DNA of 64,000 nt, from contig NZ_CP120983.1 of assembly GCF_030719215.1 (NCBI RefSeq), positions 1,302,001 through 1,366,000 of the forward strand, given 5' to 3'. Numbering within the stretch: position 1 is the first letter of the stretch; the number at the start of each line of letters is the position of its first letter. The position numbers were made by a program, and so were the translations under genes. Positions 52,224-60,445 of this stretch are shown here, in pieces. The notes beneath the pieces were generated by a model, which ran no database searches, was not told the DNA's origin, and saw only the letters and a list, made by a program, of their open reading frames with translations. Source of the stretch: Streptomyces sp. Alt3 (lineage in GTDB: Bacteria > Actinomycetota > Actinomycetes > Streptomycetales > Streptomycetaceae).

Positions 52224-53843
52224 ATGTCCGCACCAGCGCCGTCCCCGCTGGCCATCGTCGATGCCGAGCCCCTGCCGAGGCAGGACGAGGTCCTGACCGA
52301 TGCGGCCCTCGCGTTCGTGGCCGAGCTGCACCGGCGGTTCACACCCCGGCGCGACGAGCTGCTCGCCCGCCGTGGTGAGCGCCGCGCCGAGATCGCCCGT
52401 ACCTCCACGCTGGACTTCCTGCCGGAGACGGAAGCGGTCCGCGTGGACGACACCTGGAAGGTCGCCCCGGCCCCGGCCGCGCTGGACGACCGCCGGGTGG
52501 AGATCACCGGTCCGACCGACCGCAAGATGACCGTCAACGCCCTGAACTCGGGCGCCAAGGTCTGGCTCGCCGACTTCGAGGACGCGTCCGCCCCCACGTG
52601 GGAGAACGTCGTCACCGGCCAGCTCAACCTGATCGACGCGTACACCCGGAACATCGACTTCACCGACCCGAGGTCGGGCAAGTCGTACGCCCTCAGGCCC
52701 GCCGAGGAGCTCGCGACCGTCGTCACGCGCCCGCGCGGCTGGCACCTGGACGAGCGCCACCTCCAGCTCGACGGCAGCCCGGTCCCCGGCGCGCTGGTCG
52801 ACTTCGGCCTCTACTTCTTCCACAACGCCCAGCGGCTGATCGACCTCGGCAAGGGCCCGTACTTCTACCTCCCGAAGACGGAGTCGTACCTGGAGGCCCG
52901 CCTCTGGAACGACATCTTCGTCTTCGCCCAGGACTACGTCGGCATCCCGCAGGGCACGGTCCGCGCGACCGTCCTGATCGAGACGATCACCGCCGCGTAC
53001 GAGATGGAGGAGATCCTCTACGAGCTCCGCGACCACGCCTCCGGACTGAACGCGGGCCGCTGGGACTACCTCTTCTCCATCGTGAAGAACTTCCGTGACG
53101 GCGGCTCGAAGTTCGTCCTGCCGGACCGCAACCTGGTCACGATGACCGCCCCGTTCATGCGGGCGTACACCGAACTCCTGGTCCGCACCTGCCACAAGCG
53201 CGGCGCGCACGCCATCGGCGGCATGGCGGCCTTCATCCCCTCGCGGCGCGACGCCGAGGTCAACAAGGTCGCCTTCGAGAAGGTCAAGGCCGACAAGGAC
53301 CGCGAGGCCGGCGACGGCTTCGACGGCTCCTGGGTGGCCCACCCGGACCTGGTGCCGATCGCGCTGGCCTCGTTCGACGCGGTCCTCGGGGACAAGCCGA
53401 ACCAGAAGGACCGCCTGCGCGAGGACGTCACGGTGGCGGCGGGTGACCTGATCGCCATCGACACCCTGGACGCCAAGCCCTCGTACGACGGTCTGCGCAA
53501 CGCCGTCGCGGTCGGCATCCGCTACATCGAGGCGTGGCTGCGGGGCATGGGCGCGGTCGCCATCTTCAACCTGATGGAGGACGCGGCCACCGCCGAGATC
53601 TCGCGCTCGCAGATCTGGCAGTGGATCAACGCGGACGTGGTCTTCGAGAACGGCGAACACGCCACCGCGGACCTCGCCCGCAAGGTCGCGGCCGAGGAAC
53701 TGACCTCGATCCGCGCGGAGATCGGCGACGAGGCGTTCGAGTCCGGCAAGTGGCAGCAGGCCCACGACCTGCTGCTCCAGGTCTCCCTGGACCAGGACTA
53801 CGCGGACTTCCTGACGCTGCCGGCTTACGAGCAGCTGCGCTGA
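52224..53843 (+). CDS. aceB: Malate synthase A
   Basis: 539 residues, the usual length of the compact malate synthase A. Conserved regions include VWLADFEDASAPTWENVV, RATVLIETITAAYEMEEILYELRDH (catalytic Arg and Glu), GRWDYLFSIVKN and a C-terminal SQIWQWINADVVFENG. It condenses glyoxylate with acetyl-CoA to malate. Glyoxylate comes from ureidoglycolate produced by the allantoin genes 8 kb upstream, and shared operator motifs link them. Confidence 0.95.
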   Translation: MSAPAPSPLAIVDAEPLPRQDEVLTDAALAFVAELHRRFTPRRDELLARRGERRAEIARTSTLDFLPETEAVRVDDTWKVAPAPAALDDRRVEITGPTDRKMTVNALNSGAKVWLADFEDASAPTWENVVTGQLNLIDAYTRNIDFTDPRSGKSYALRPAEELATVVTRPRGWHLDERHLQLDGSPVPGALVDFGLYFFHNAQRLIDLGKGPYFYLPKTESYLEARLWNDIFVFAQDYVGIPQGTVRATVLIETITAAYEMEEILYELRDHASGLNAGRWDYLFSIVKNFRDGGSKFVLPDRNLVTMTAPFMRAYTELLVRTCHKRGAHAIGGMAAFIPSRRDAEVNKVAFEKVKADKDREAGDGFDGSWVAHPDLVPIALASFDAVLGDKPNQKDRLREDVTVAAGDLIAIDTLDAKPSYDGLRNAVAVGIRYIEAWLRGMGAVAIFNLMEDAATAEISRSQIWQWINADVVFENGEHATADLARKVAAEELTSIRAEIGDEAFESGKWQQAHDLLLQVSLDQDYADFLTLPAYEQLR

Positions 53844-53857
53844 CCGCACATCCGTGA

Positions 53858-53895
53858 GCGCCGTGCCTCCGTCCCATGGGTCGGAGGCACGGCGC
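53858..53895. terminator. Perfect 14-bp hairpin terminator after aceB
   Basis: Arms 53858-53871 and 53882-53895 (core GCCGTGCCTCCG / CGGAGGCACGGC) pair without mismatch around a 10-nt loop. Serves aceB and the convergent thioesterase gene. Confidence 0.85.
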
Positions 53896-53934
53896 TTCGG
53901 TGTGCGCGGGGCGCGGCCCGCCGGGTCCGACGGT

Positions 53935-54723
53935 TCAGGAGGGCATCGGGCGCAGGGTGAGGATCTGCTGGGCATGTCCGACGGGGCCCGCCGTGTCGTG
54001 CAGGACGGTGCTCGTCACACCGCTTCCGTCGGGGCCGAAGGTGACGGACGTGTCGAGTCCGGTCCACCGCCCTCCGGGGCGGCGGTGGAGATGGATGGTC
54101 AGGTCGACGTTGGGGAACATCCAGGCGGTGGGCGGTTGGCGCACCGCGATGCCGTTGGCGGTGTCGACCAGCGCGACGTACGAGGCGAGAGGGCTGCTCG
54201 GCTCACCGGCCACGAGGTCCAGGCCGGTGGAGATCCAGGCAGCGGCACGCCCCGGCCGCCGGGGTGAGACCGGACGGACGTCCAGGGACCGGATGTAGCC
54301 GCCCGGCCACTCGGAGGCCAGCGGCCGGGACGGGACGGACCCGGGCGGAGGGAGCGGGCCCGTGTCACCGTCGGCGACGGCGGTGGTGTCGGTGGCGGCG
54401 AGAAGCCAGATGCGGGCCCTGACGACGGGGCGGCCGGCGATCAGCGCGACGGCTTCGAGGAGTTCGATGGTGCGGCCGGGCCGGATGGTCTCGACGCGAA
54501 TCTCGCATTCGTCGAGGGCGAGGCGGCCGAGGATGTCGAAGCTGATCCGGGACATGACCAGGCCGGTGTCGGGCCGGTCGGCCAGGTGGCGGTCGACGGC
54601 GTGCACGATCAGGCCGCCGAGCGGGCTGAAGTGCTGTTCGTCCGGGTCCCAGGCGCCGCCGGCGTGCACGGTGGGCTTGTAGCGGTGGACATCGATGGGT
54701 TCGTAGTAGCTGCCGGCGTTCAC
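53935..54723 (-). CDS. Acyl-CoA thioesterase family protein (double hotdog)
   Basis: 262 residues from GTG (VNAGSYYEP). The N-terminal half resembles TesB-like hotdog domains (HFSPLGGLIVHAVDRHL, MSRISFDILGRLALDECEIRVETIRPGRTIEL), and the second half has DLTIHLHRRPGGRWTGLDTSVTFGPDGSGVT. Such proteins hydrolyse acyl-CoA esters. Divergent from the tRNA-like gene by about 150 bases. Confidence 0.8.
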   Translation of the reverse strand: MNAGSYYEPIDVHRYKPTVHAGGAWDPDEQHFSPLGGLIVHAVDRHLADRPDTGLVMSRISFDILGRLALDECEIRVETIRPGRTIELLEAVALIAGRPVVRARIWLLAATDTTAVADGDTGPLPPPGSVPSRPLASEWPGGYIRSLDVRPVSPRRPGRAAAWISTGLDLVAGEPSSPLASYVALVDTANGIAVRQPPTAWMFPNVDLTIHLHRRPGGRWTGLDTSVTFGPDGSGVTSTVLHDTAGPVGHAQQILTLRPMPS

Positions 54724-54870
54724 GGGGTTTCTCTCTCGGTCGAGCGGACTGCCGGTGGGCGGCCGGCCGGGGCCGCGTGTGCGGAGGGCCGCCCCGGGCG
54801 GATCCTCCCGGGCCGCCCGGCAGACGAGCACAACCAGCGTACTGGCGTGCGATTTCGAGCCGGCCGCCGC

Positions 54871-54876
54871 TATGAT
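54871..54876 (+). promoter_or_regulatory. -10 box of the tRNA-like gene
   Basis: TATGAT, a near-perfect -10 hexamer, lies 7 nt before the first base of the acceptor helix at 54884. The -35 region is weak. Transcription would begin at or next to the RNA's 5' end. Confidence 0.55.
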
Positions 54877-54883
54877 CACGCAC

Positions 54884-54962
54884 GGCAAGGCTGTAGCGCA
54901 GAGGTCGTCGCGCCCACGCATCAAGCTGGAGGACGCCGGTTCGAATCCGGCCGGTCTTGCCA
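54884..54962 (+). ncRNA. tRNA-like RNA with extended acceptor helix and encoded CCA
   Basis: The strand folds as a tRNA. D-stem GCGC/GCGC surrounds AGAGGTCGTC, and a perfect T-arm GCCGG-TTCGAAT-CCGGC carries the invariant TTC and A58. A canonical 7-bp acceptor (AAGGCTG with CGGTCTT, two G-U) ends in discriminator G and an encoded CCA at 54960-54962. Three further pairs (GGC at 54884-54886 with GCC at 54959-54961) extend this to a continuous 10-bp helix and bury two CCA bases. The anticodon arm is deviant: in the normal register only 2 of 5 pairs form around a loop with anticodon CAA; an alternative is CCA/TGG with a 10-nt loop. It is probably not an ordinary decoder. It lies 95 bases upstream of the LRR-ankyrin-MoxR-VWA operon. 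Confidence 0.65.
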
Positions 54963-55057
54963 CCTGTTCTCGGAGGGATGGCGTCGGCACGCCGAACGGG
55001 CGGTGGACGCGGTCGTCCTCCGCGTCCGGAGTGCCGGCAAGGGACTGGAGAGTTGTG

Positions 55058-56194
55058 ATGTCGCAGCCGATGCCCGTGCGCTGCCCGGCGATCGAGCACC
55101 CGGACCTCCCGCTCGCCGACCCCGCTCTGCTGGAGCCGCTGCTGACGCGGCTCGCGGTGGAGCGGCCGGTCGGTGCGGACGAGGTGTTCCCGCTGGGGAC
55201 CCTGCGGGGCGACGGACGTGTCGACCTCTGCAAGCAGGGTCTCGGGCCCGCCGGCGCGGCCGGGGTGATGCCGGCGCTCGCCCGCTCACCGCATGCCGAA
55301 CACGTCCTGCTCGGCACCAACTCCCTGGGCGACGAGGGGGCCCGCTCGGTCGCTGACGCCCTGCGGGAGGGCGACCACGGGCTGCGGACGCTCTATCTCG
55401 GCTGCAACCGCATCGGGGCCGAGGGCGCCGCCGCGCTCGCCGGGGCGCTCGGCGGGGACGGCACCGTCCGGGCCCTGTGGCTCAAGCGCAATCCGCTGGG
55501 CGACGCGGGTGTCCGGGCGCTGGTGCCGATGCTGGCCCGCAACACCGCCCTGCGCACCCTCGACCTCGTCAACAGCGGTGTCACGACCGACGGTCTGAAG
55601 TCCCTGCTCGGCGTGCTCTCGCTGCGGGAGCGGCCCGTGGAGAGGCTGTTCCTCGGCGGCAACGGGCTCGGCCCGGAAGCCGCCCCGCTCCTCGCGGCAC
55701 TGCTGCGTGACGCAGGGGTGCGGGAGCTGTATCTGCCGGCCAACCACCTCGGCGACGAGGGTGCCGCCGTGCTCGCCGCCGCGGCGGACCCGGCGCGTCC
55801 GGTGCGCCTGGGCCTCGGCGGCAACGGGATCGGGCCCGCCGGGGCGAGCGCGCTGGCCGACGCGCTGGGCGGGATCGAGGCGCTCGACCTCGGGCGTCCG
55901 ATGTCGCAGCGCAGCCTCGGGGCGACGGGGAACGCGCCCGGCGACGCCGGGGCGAGCGCGCTGGCCGCCGCCCTGCCCGGCAGCCCCCTGCGCCGTCTCG
56001 AACTGGCGCACACGGGCCTGACCGGCCGGGGCGCGAAGGAGCTGCTGGGCGCCGTCGGCGCGGATTCGCGGCTGGAGTACGTCGGCCTCGGCCCCGGGCT
56101 GCCCCGCAGGGTCAAGCGGTCCTTCGCCTCGCGACTGCGGCCGGACACCGGCGCCCACGCGGACCTCCGGGCGATACGGAGCGTCTACCGGTGA
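55058..56194 (+). CDS. Leucine-rich-repeat protein (ribonuclease-inhibitor type)
   Basis: 378 residues from ATG with GGAG 8 nt upstream. After about 70 leading residues there are roughly nine RI-type repeats of 27-29 residues with the pattern LxxLxLxxNxxGxxGxxxLxxxL, for example LRTLYLGCNRIGAEGAAALA and VRALWLKRNPLGDAGVRAL. No signal peptide, so it is cytoplasmic. RI-type LRRs are protein-binding horseshoes. It is the first protein gene after the tRNA-like RNA and overlaps the ankyrin gene by 4 nt; likely the recognition component of the operon. Confidence 0.85.
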   Translation: MSQPMPVRCPAIEHPDLPLADPALLEPLLTRLAVERPVGADEVFPLGTLRGDGRVDLCKQGLGPAGAAGVMPALARSPHAEHVLLGTNSLGDEGARSVADALREGDHGLRTLYLGCNRIGAEGAAALAGALGGDGTVRALWLKRNPLGDAGVRALVPMLARNTALRTLDLVNSGVTTDGLKSLLGVLSLRERPVERLFLGGNGLGPEAAPLLAALLRDAGVRELYLPANHLGDEGAAVLAAAADPARPVRLGLGGNGIGPAGASALADALGGIEALDLGRPMSQRSLGATGNAPGDAGASALAAALPGSPLRRLELAHTGLTGRGAKELLGAVGADSRLEYVGLGPGLPRRVKRSFASRLRPDTGAHADLRAIRSVYR

Positions 56195-57936
56195 GTCCCT
56201 GGCCCAAGAACTGTTTCCTCCCGACGGAGGAGGCGTCGAGCCTGCACAAGGCCCGCCGGTACGCCGTGCCCCGCCGGATGATCGAGCGGGCCACGGAGCG
56301 GCGGCTGGCCGGTGACTGGCGTGGCGCCCTCGCGGCGGCCCACGTCGAACCCGCCTTCGACCTCGCGGAGGTGGCGACCGCATACGGTCCGGTCGTGGCC
56401 GGAGCCCTCGCGTCGGACCTGCGCCACCTCGTGCCCGACCTGGTGCACTGGCACGTGCCCCGGGCGCTGGGAGGGCGCTCGACGGTCGCCACCGGCCGCA
56501 CCGTGGTGCTGGCCGGCTACGGGAACGGTTCCGGGCTGCCCCTCACGCCGTATCTGCATCTGAGCACTCCCCCGATGTTCGACGGACCCCAGGGGCTCGT
56601 CCTGCGCTTCGGTGCCGTGCCCGATGAGGGAACTCCCGGCGTCTTCGGTGCCCGTACCGAGGACTGGCGGGCCGAACGGTGGCTGTGGGACGCGCGGCAC
56701 ACGGCCCGTCTCCGGGAGGCGGTCGGCGCCGCAGGCCGGATTCCCTTCCTCCGTCACGACGGCACGCCGCTGAGCTCCCGGGAACTCGCCGCGGCCGACG
56801 ACGCGGGCGCCAGGGCGGAGCGGGTGACACTGCTCCACCAGGAGGGCCGGGTCTCCGAGGCCTTCGCCGCCGCAGGCGTCGACTGGGACCCGGCCCTGCC
56901 TGAGGCCCAGCGGTCGTGGCGCGGGCTGGACGTCGAGGAGAACATCCGCCGGATGGCGCTCGACATCCCCCGCCTGGGCCCGGCGGTGCGGCGCGCGACC
57001 GCCACGGGTGGCGGGGAGCGCTTCCTGGTCGCCATGAGCTGGCGGGCCCACCTCCTGCTGGACATCACGGAGCACAGTACGGGCGGGCGTCTCCGGGCCC
57101 GTGTCGTCGAGAGGGAGACCCCGGGCGCGGCATCGGCGGCCCGGCTTCCCGAGGCGGCCTGGCGCCGCCTTCCCGACCTCGACCTGCTGCGGAGCGGTGC
57201 CATGCCGCCGCAGTGGCTCCACCCGCTGGTCGCCCGGGCGCTGTTCCCCGCCGTCGAGGGGCCGTTCGGCCCCCCTGGGCCTCCGGCGCCACGCCCCGTG
57301 CGGGTGAGGTGCAGGGGCGAGTGGCACGAGGTCGTGTTCCGGGACGGCGCGCTCCGCTCCCCGCACACCGATGAGGAACGGCAGCGGGAGAGTGCCCTGC
57401 GGGCCTTCGGCGGGGCCGTCGCCGGCTGCTTCGCCGTGGAGCACTCCTGCACGTCGGGCACCGGACGGCTTCCGAAGGCACTGCGGGCACAGGTGCGGGA
57501 GCTGTTCCTGCACGCCCAGCACGGGGACACCACCGCGGTGCTGGCGATGCTGGACGCCGGTGTGGACCTCCGGGTGAAGGACGCACGGCAGCGGGGTCTG
57601 CTGCACGTCCTGCCGCTGCTCGACCACGAGGCCCTGCTGCCCCGGCTCCTGGAGGCGGGACTCGACCTGGAGGCCAGGGACCACATGGAGCGGACCCCGC
57701 TGGGCGTCGCGGTCGGCGAGAGGGGCTCCGCCGCACTGGTGCGCGCCCTGCTCGACGCCGGGGCCCGGACGGACGTGACCGACGCGACCGAGCTGTCGCT
57801 GTCCCAGACGATCCGGCGGTACAAGCGCACGGACCTCGCCTTCCTCAGAGAGCGCGTGGAGGCCGAGCACCCGGGTATCGGGTCCGCCTGGTACGACAAG
57901 TGGTTCCAGGAAGACGCGGAGGACGAGGAACAGTGA
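56191..57936 (+). CDS. Large protein with C-terminal ankyrin repeats
   Basis: 581 residues from GTG overlapping the LRR stop. The first about 430 residues are a soluble domain I cannot assign. It includes ARRYAVPRRMIERATERRLAGDWRGAL, then LRHLVPDLVHWHVPRALGGR and paired mixed beta-alpha segments. Residues about 440-560 form ankyrin-type repeats (HAQHGDTTAVLAMLDAGVDLRVKDARQRGLLHV, LLEAGLDLEARDHMERTPLGVAV). It ends with an acidic tail. By position it is the adaptor or effector between the LRR protein and the MoxR ATPase; the N-terminal domain is the first candidate for a catalytic activity. Confidence 0.75.
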   Translation: MSPWPKNCFLPTEEASSLHKARRYAVPRRMIERATERRLAGDWRGALAAAHVEPAFDLAEVATAYGPVVAGALASDLRHLVPDLVHWHVPRALGGRSTVATGRTVVLAGYGNGSGLPLTPYLHLSTPPMFDGPQGLVLRFGAVPDEGTPGVFGARTEDWRAERWLWDARHTARLREAVGAAGRIPFLRHDGTPLSSRELAAADDAGARAERVTLLHQEGRVSEAFAAAGVDWDPALPEAQRSWRGLDVEENIRRMALDIPRLGPAVRRATATGGGERFLVAMSWRAHLLLDITEHSTGGRLRARVVERETPGAASAARLPEAAWRRLPDLDLLRSGAMPPQWLHPLVARALFPAVEGPFGPPGPPAPRPVRVRCRGEWHEVVFRDGALRSPHTDEERQRESALRAFGGAVAGCFAVEHSCTSGTGRLPKALRAQVRELFLHAQHGDTTAVLAMLDAGVDLRVKDARQRGLLHVLPLLDHEALLPRLLEAGLDLEARDHMERTPLGVAVGERGSAALVRALLDAGARTDVTDATELSLSQTIRRYKRTDLAFLRERVEAEHPGIGSAWYDKWFQEDAEDEEQ

Positions 57937-59141
57937 GCACCACCATCCGGCCCGCCTCCGTCACGCCGGGACCGCTGGAAGCCGCCGACGAGCTCAACCG
58001 GCGGCTGCGCACCACCCGTACCGAGCCTGCCCGGAGTCCTCAACTTGAGGCCCTCGCACTGGCGGTGACGGCCAATCAGCCAGTTCTGCTGTGGGGCGAG
58101 CCCGGGATCGGCAAGTCCGCGGGCATGGAGCAGCTCGCCGCCGGGCTCGGCCTCGAACTGGAGACGGTCATCGCGAGCGTCCACGAGCCGTCGGACTTCG
58201 CCGGGCTGCCGGTCGTGGGGGACGACCCGGCGGTGACCGGTGTGCCGATGGCCCCGCCGGACTGGGCGGTCCGGCTCGCCCGTGCGGGCCGCGGGCTCCT
58301 CTTCTTCGACGAGCTGTCCTCGGCGCCGCCCGCCGTGCAGGCGGCCCTCCTGCGGGTCGTCCTCGAACGGCGGGTGGGCAGCCTGCGGTTGCCGGAGGCG
58401 GTACGCATCGTGGCGGCCGCCAACCCCCCGTCGAGCGCGGCCGACGGGTGGCACCTCAGCCCGCCGCTCGCCAACCGCTTCGTCCACCTCCGATGGACGC
58501 ACGACCCGCGCACCGTCGCCCGCGGTATGGCGGGGACCTGGCCCGCGCTGGGTGTACCGGTCGTCGACCCGGCCAGGGTTCCGGGTGCGGCGGCGCGGGC
58601 CAGGGGGTCGGTCTCCGGGTTCCTGACGGCGCGTCCCGGCCTGGTCCACCACATGCCGGCCGACGCGGAGAGCCGGGGCCGGGCATGGCCGTCCCCGAGG
58701 ACCTGGGACATGGCGCTGCGGCTGCTGGCCACCGGTTACGCGGCCGGCGCCGGGCGGGAGGCCGTCGCGTCCGTGCTCACCGGGGCGGTCGGGGACGGGG
58801 CGGGCATCGAGCTGCTGTCCTACCTGGAACACCTCGATCTGCCCGACCCCGACCGGGTGCTCGCGGACCCCGACGCGTTCGCGCTGCCGGGACGCGGTGA
58901 CCGGCAGCTCGCCTTCCTGATCGCGGTCGTCGCCGCCGTGCAGGGCGACCTGACCAGGGAGCGCTGGGAGGCGGGGTGGGCCGTGCTCGCCAAGGCCGTC
59001 GACGCCGGTGTGCCGGACGTGGCAGCCAGGGCCGCGGTGGACCTCGCCGGGATGCGGGACCTCGACTGGCCGGTGCCGCCGGGCATCGACGGCTTCCTGG
59101 ACCTGCTGCGGCAGTCCGGCGCCCTTCCTCAGGGCGGCTGA
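57933..59141 (+). CDS. MoxR-family AAA+ ATPase
   Basis: 402 residues from GTG overlapping the ankyrin stop (GTGA). Walker A GEPGIGKSAG (about residue 60), Walker B GLLFFDELSSAP, sensor 1 AAANPPSSA and arginine-finger region LSPPLANRFVHL are clear. MoxR ATPases remodel partner proteins with VWA-domain cofactors (as RavA/ViaA or NorQ/NorD), and such a partner is encoded next. The C-terminus ends exactly where the VWA frame begins. Confidence 0.92.
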   Translation: MSTTIRPASVTPGPLEAADELNRRLRTTRTEPARSPQLEALALAVTANQPVLLWGEPGIGKSAGMEQLAAGLGLELETVIASVHEPSDFAGLPVVGDDPAVTGVPMAPPDWAVRLARAGRGLLFFDELSSAPPAVQAALLRVVLERRVGSLRLPEAVRIVAAANPPSSAADGWHLSPPLANRFVHLRWTHDPRTVARGMAGTWPALGVPVVDPARVPGAAARARGSVSGFLTARPGLVHHMPADAESRGRAWPSPRTWDMALRLLATGYAAGAGREAVASVLTGAVGDGAGIELLSYLEHLDLPDPDRVLADPDAFALPGRGDRQLAFLIAVVAAVQGDLTRERWEAGWAVLAKAVDAGVPDVAARAAVDLAGMRDLDWPVPPGIDGFLDLLRQSGALPQGG

Positions 59142-59142
59142 A

Positions 59143-60303
59143 CTGGACACCACGAAGCTGCTCGCGGCGCGGTACCGGGCGGCAGCCGACCGCCCGTACC
59201 TGGCCTCGGCCCTGTACGCCCTGACCGTGGTGCCGAGCGACGAGGTGCCGACCATGGGCGTGGACCGGTACTGGCGCTGCTACGTCTCGCCCCGCTTCGT
59301 CGACGGCACGCCGGTGGCGGAACTGGCGGCGGTGTGGGTGCACGAGGTCGCACATCTGCTGCGCGACCACCACGGGCGGGCGGAACGGCTGCCCGCGGCC
59401 GACCAGCGCGACCGGCACCGGGTGAACGTCGCACAGGACTGCGAGATCAACGACGACCTGATCGCCGACGGGCTCCCCCTGCCCGCGGGGCGGATGGAGC
59501 CGCGCCTCTTCGGCCTGCCGGAGGGCCGTCTCTTCGAGGCGTACCTGCCCGAACTGCCGCGCTCCCCCGTCACCCACGACTGCGGGTCGGGCGCCCACGG
59601 GCAGCCGTCCCCGTGGGAGTCGGGCGACCGCGCGGGGCCGGCGGGGGTCGGCGCGGTGGAGGCGGAGGCCCTGCGCCGCCACACCGCGGAGGCGATGCGC
59701 GCCCACGCACGCGCCCGGGGCAGCCTCCCCGGAGGCTGGAAGCGCTGGGCGGACGAGGTCCTCGAACCCACCGTCGACTGGCGGCAGGCGCTCGCGGGCG
59801 CCGTACGCGAGGCAGCCGCCTGGGCCTCGGGGGCGATCGACTACACCTACCGCCGGCCGTCCCGCCGGAGCGCGGCGATGCGCGGGATCGTGCTGCCGAG
59901 CCTGCGCCGCCCGCTTCCCAGGGTGGCGGTCGTCATCGACACCTCGGGCTCGATGGGCGAGGCCGAGATCGCCTCCGCGCTGGGCGAGGTGACGGGCGTG
60001 CTGCGCGAGGTCGGTGTCCGGGGCAACCGGGTGACGGTCCTGGCCTGCGACGCCGATGTCCAGGCGGTCTCCCGGGTGACGTCCACCGGGCAGATCACGC
60101 TGGGCGGGGGCGGCGGCACGGACATGCGGGTCGGGATCACCGCGGCGCTGGCGGGGCCGGAACGCCCGGGCATCGTCATCGTGCTGACGGACGGACTCAC
60201 CCCGTGGCCCGACGAGACCCCCTCCTGCCGGCTCGTCGCCGCCCTCGTCGGACCGTCCGCTCCGGCCCCTCCCGCGTGGGTCGAGACGGTACGCGTCACG
60301 TAG
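59143..60303 (+). CDS. VWA-domain protein with HExxH metallopeptidase-like N-terminus (MoxR partner)
   Basis: About 386 residues if begun at the CTG 59143. The N-terminal half has HEVAHLLRDHH, a zinc-metallopeptidase HExxH, followed by DCEINDDLIADGLPLP, the DUF2201-like signature. The C-terminal VWA/MIDAS domain has VVIDTSGSMGEAE, a Thr in GGGTDM and LTDGLTPWP. It is the usual partner of MoxR ATPases. No ATG, GTG or TTG occurs in this frame near the MoxR stop; the only in-frame standard start is GTG 59008, which would overlap MoxR by 134 bases and add 45 atypical residues. A CTG start, a +1 shift at the MoxR stop or a lost start codon are the options. Confidence 0.8.
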   Translation: MDTTKLLAARYRAAADRPYLASALYALTVVPSDEVPTMGVDRYWRCYVSPRFVDGTPVAELAAVWVHEVAHLLRDHHGRAERLPAADQRDRHRVNVAQDCEINDDLIADGLPLPAGRMEPRLFGLPEGRLFEAYLPELPRSPVTHDCGSGAHGQPSPWESGDRAGPAGVGAVEAEALRRHTAEAMRAHARARGSLPGGWKRWADEVLEPTVDWRQALAGAVREAAAWASGAIDYTYRRPSRRSAAMRGIVLPSLRRPLPRVAVVIDTSGSMGEAEIASALGEVTGVLREVGVRGNRVTVLACDADVQAVSRVTSTGQITLGGGGGTDMRVGITAALAGPERPGIVIVLTDGLTPWPDETPSCRLVAALVGPSAPAPPAWVETVRVT

Positions 60304-60445
60304 AACGGTCCCCCGTGAACCGGTCCCTCACCTCACGTCCGGCCCGGGTACCGGACCGCAGAGGATGAGTGCGGCTACTCAGGCTCCGGGCGGTTCCCCG
60401 GCCGAGGATGGAGACCGCCATCAGATCGAGCTCAGGAGTCCGGAC

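Noticed and set aside
54884..54962. Ordinary tRNA-Leu(CAA)
   Set aside because: tRNA-Leu is a class II tRNA with a long variable arm; here the variable loop is very short, the anticodon stem does not pair and the acceptor helix is too long.
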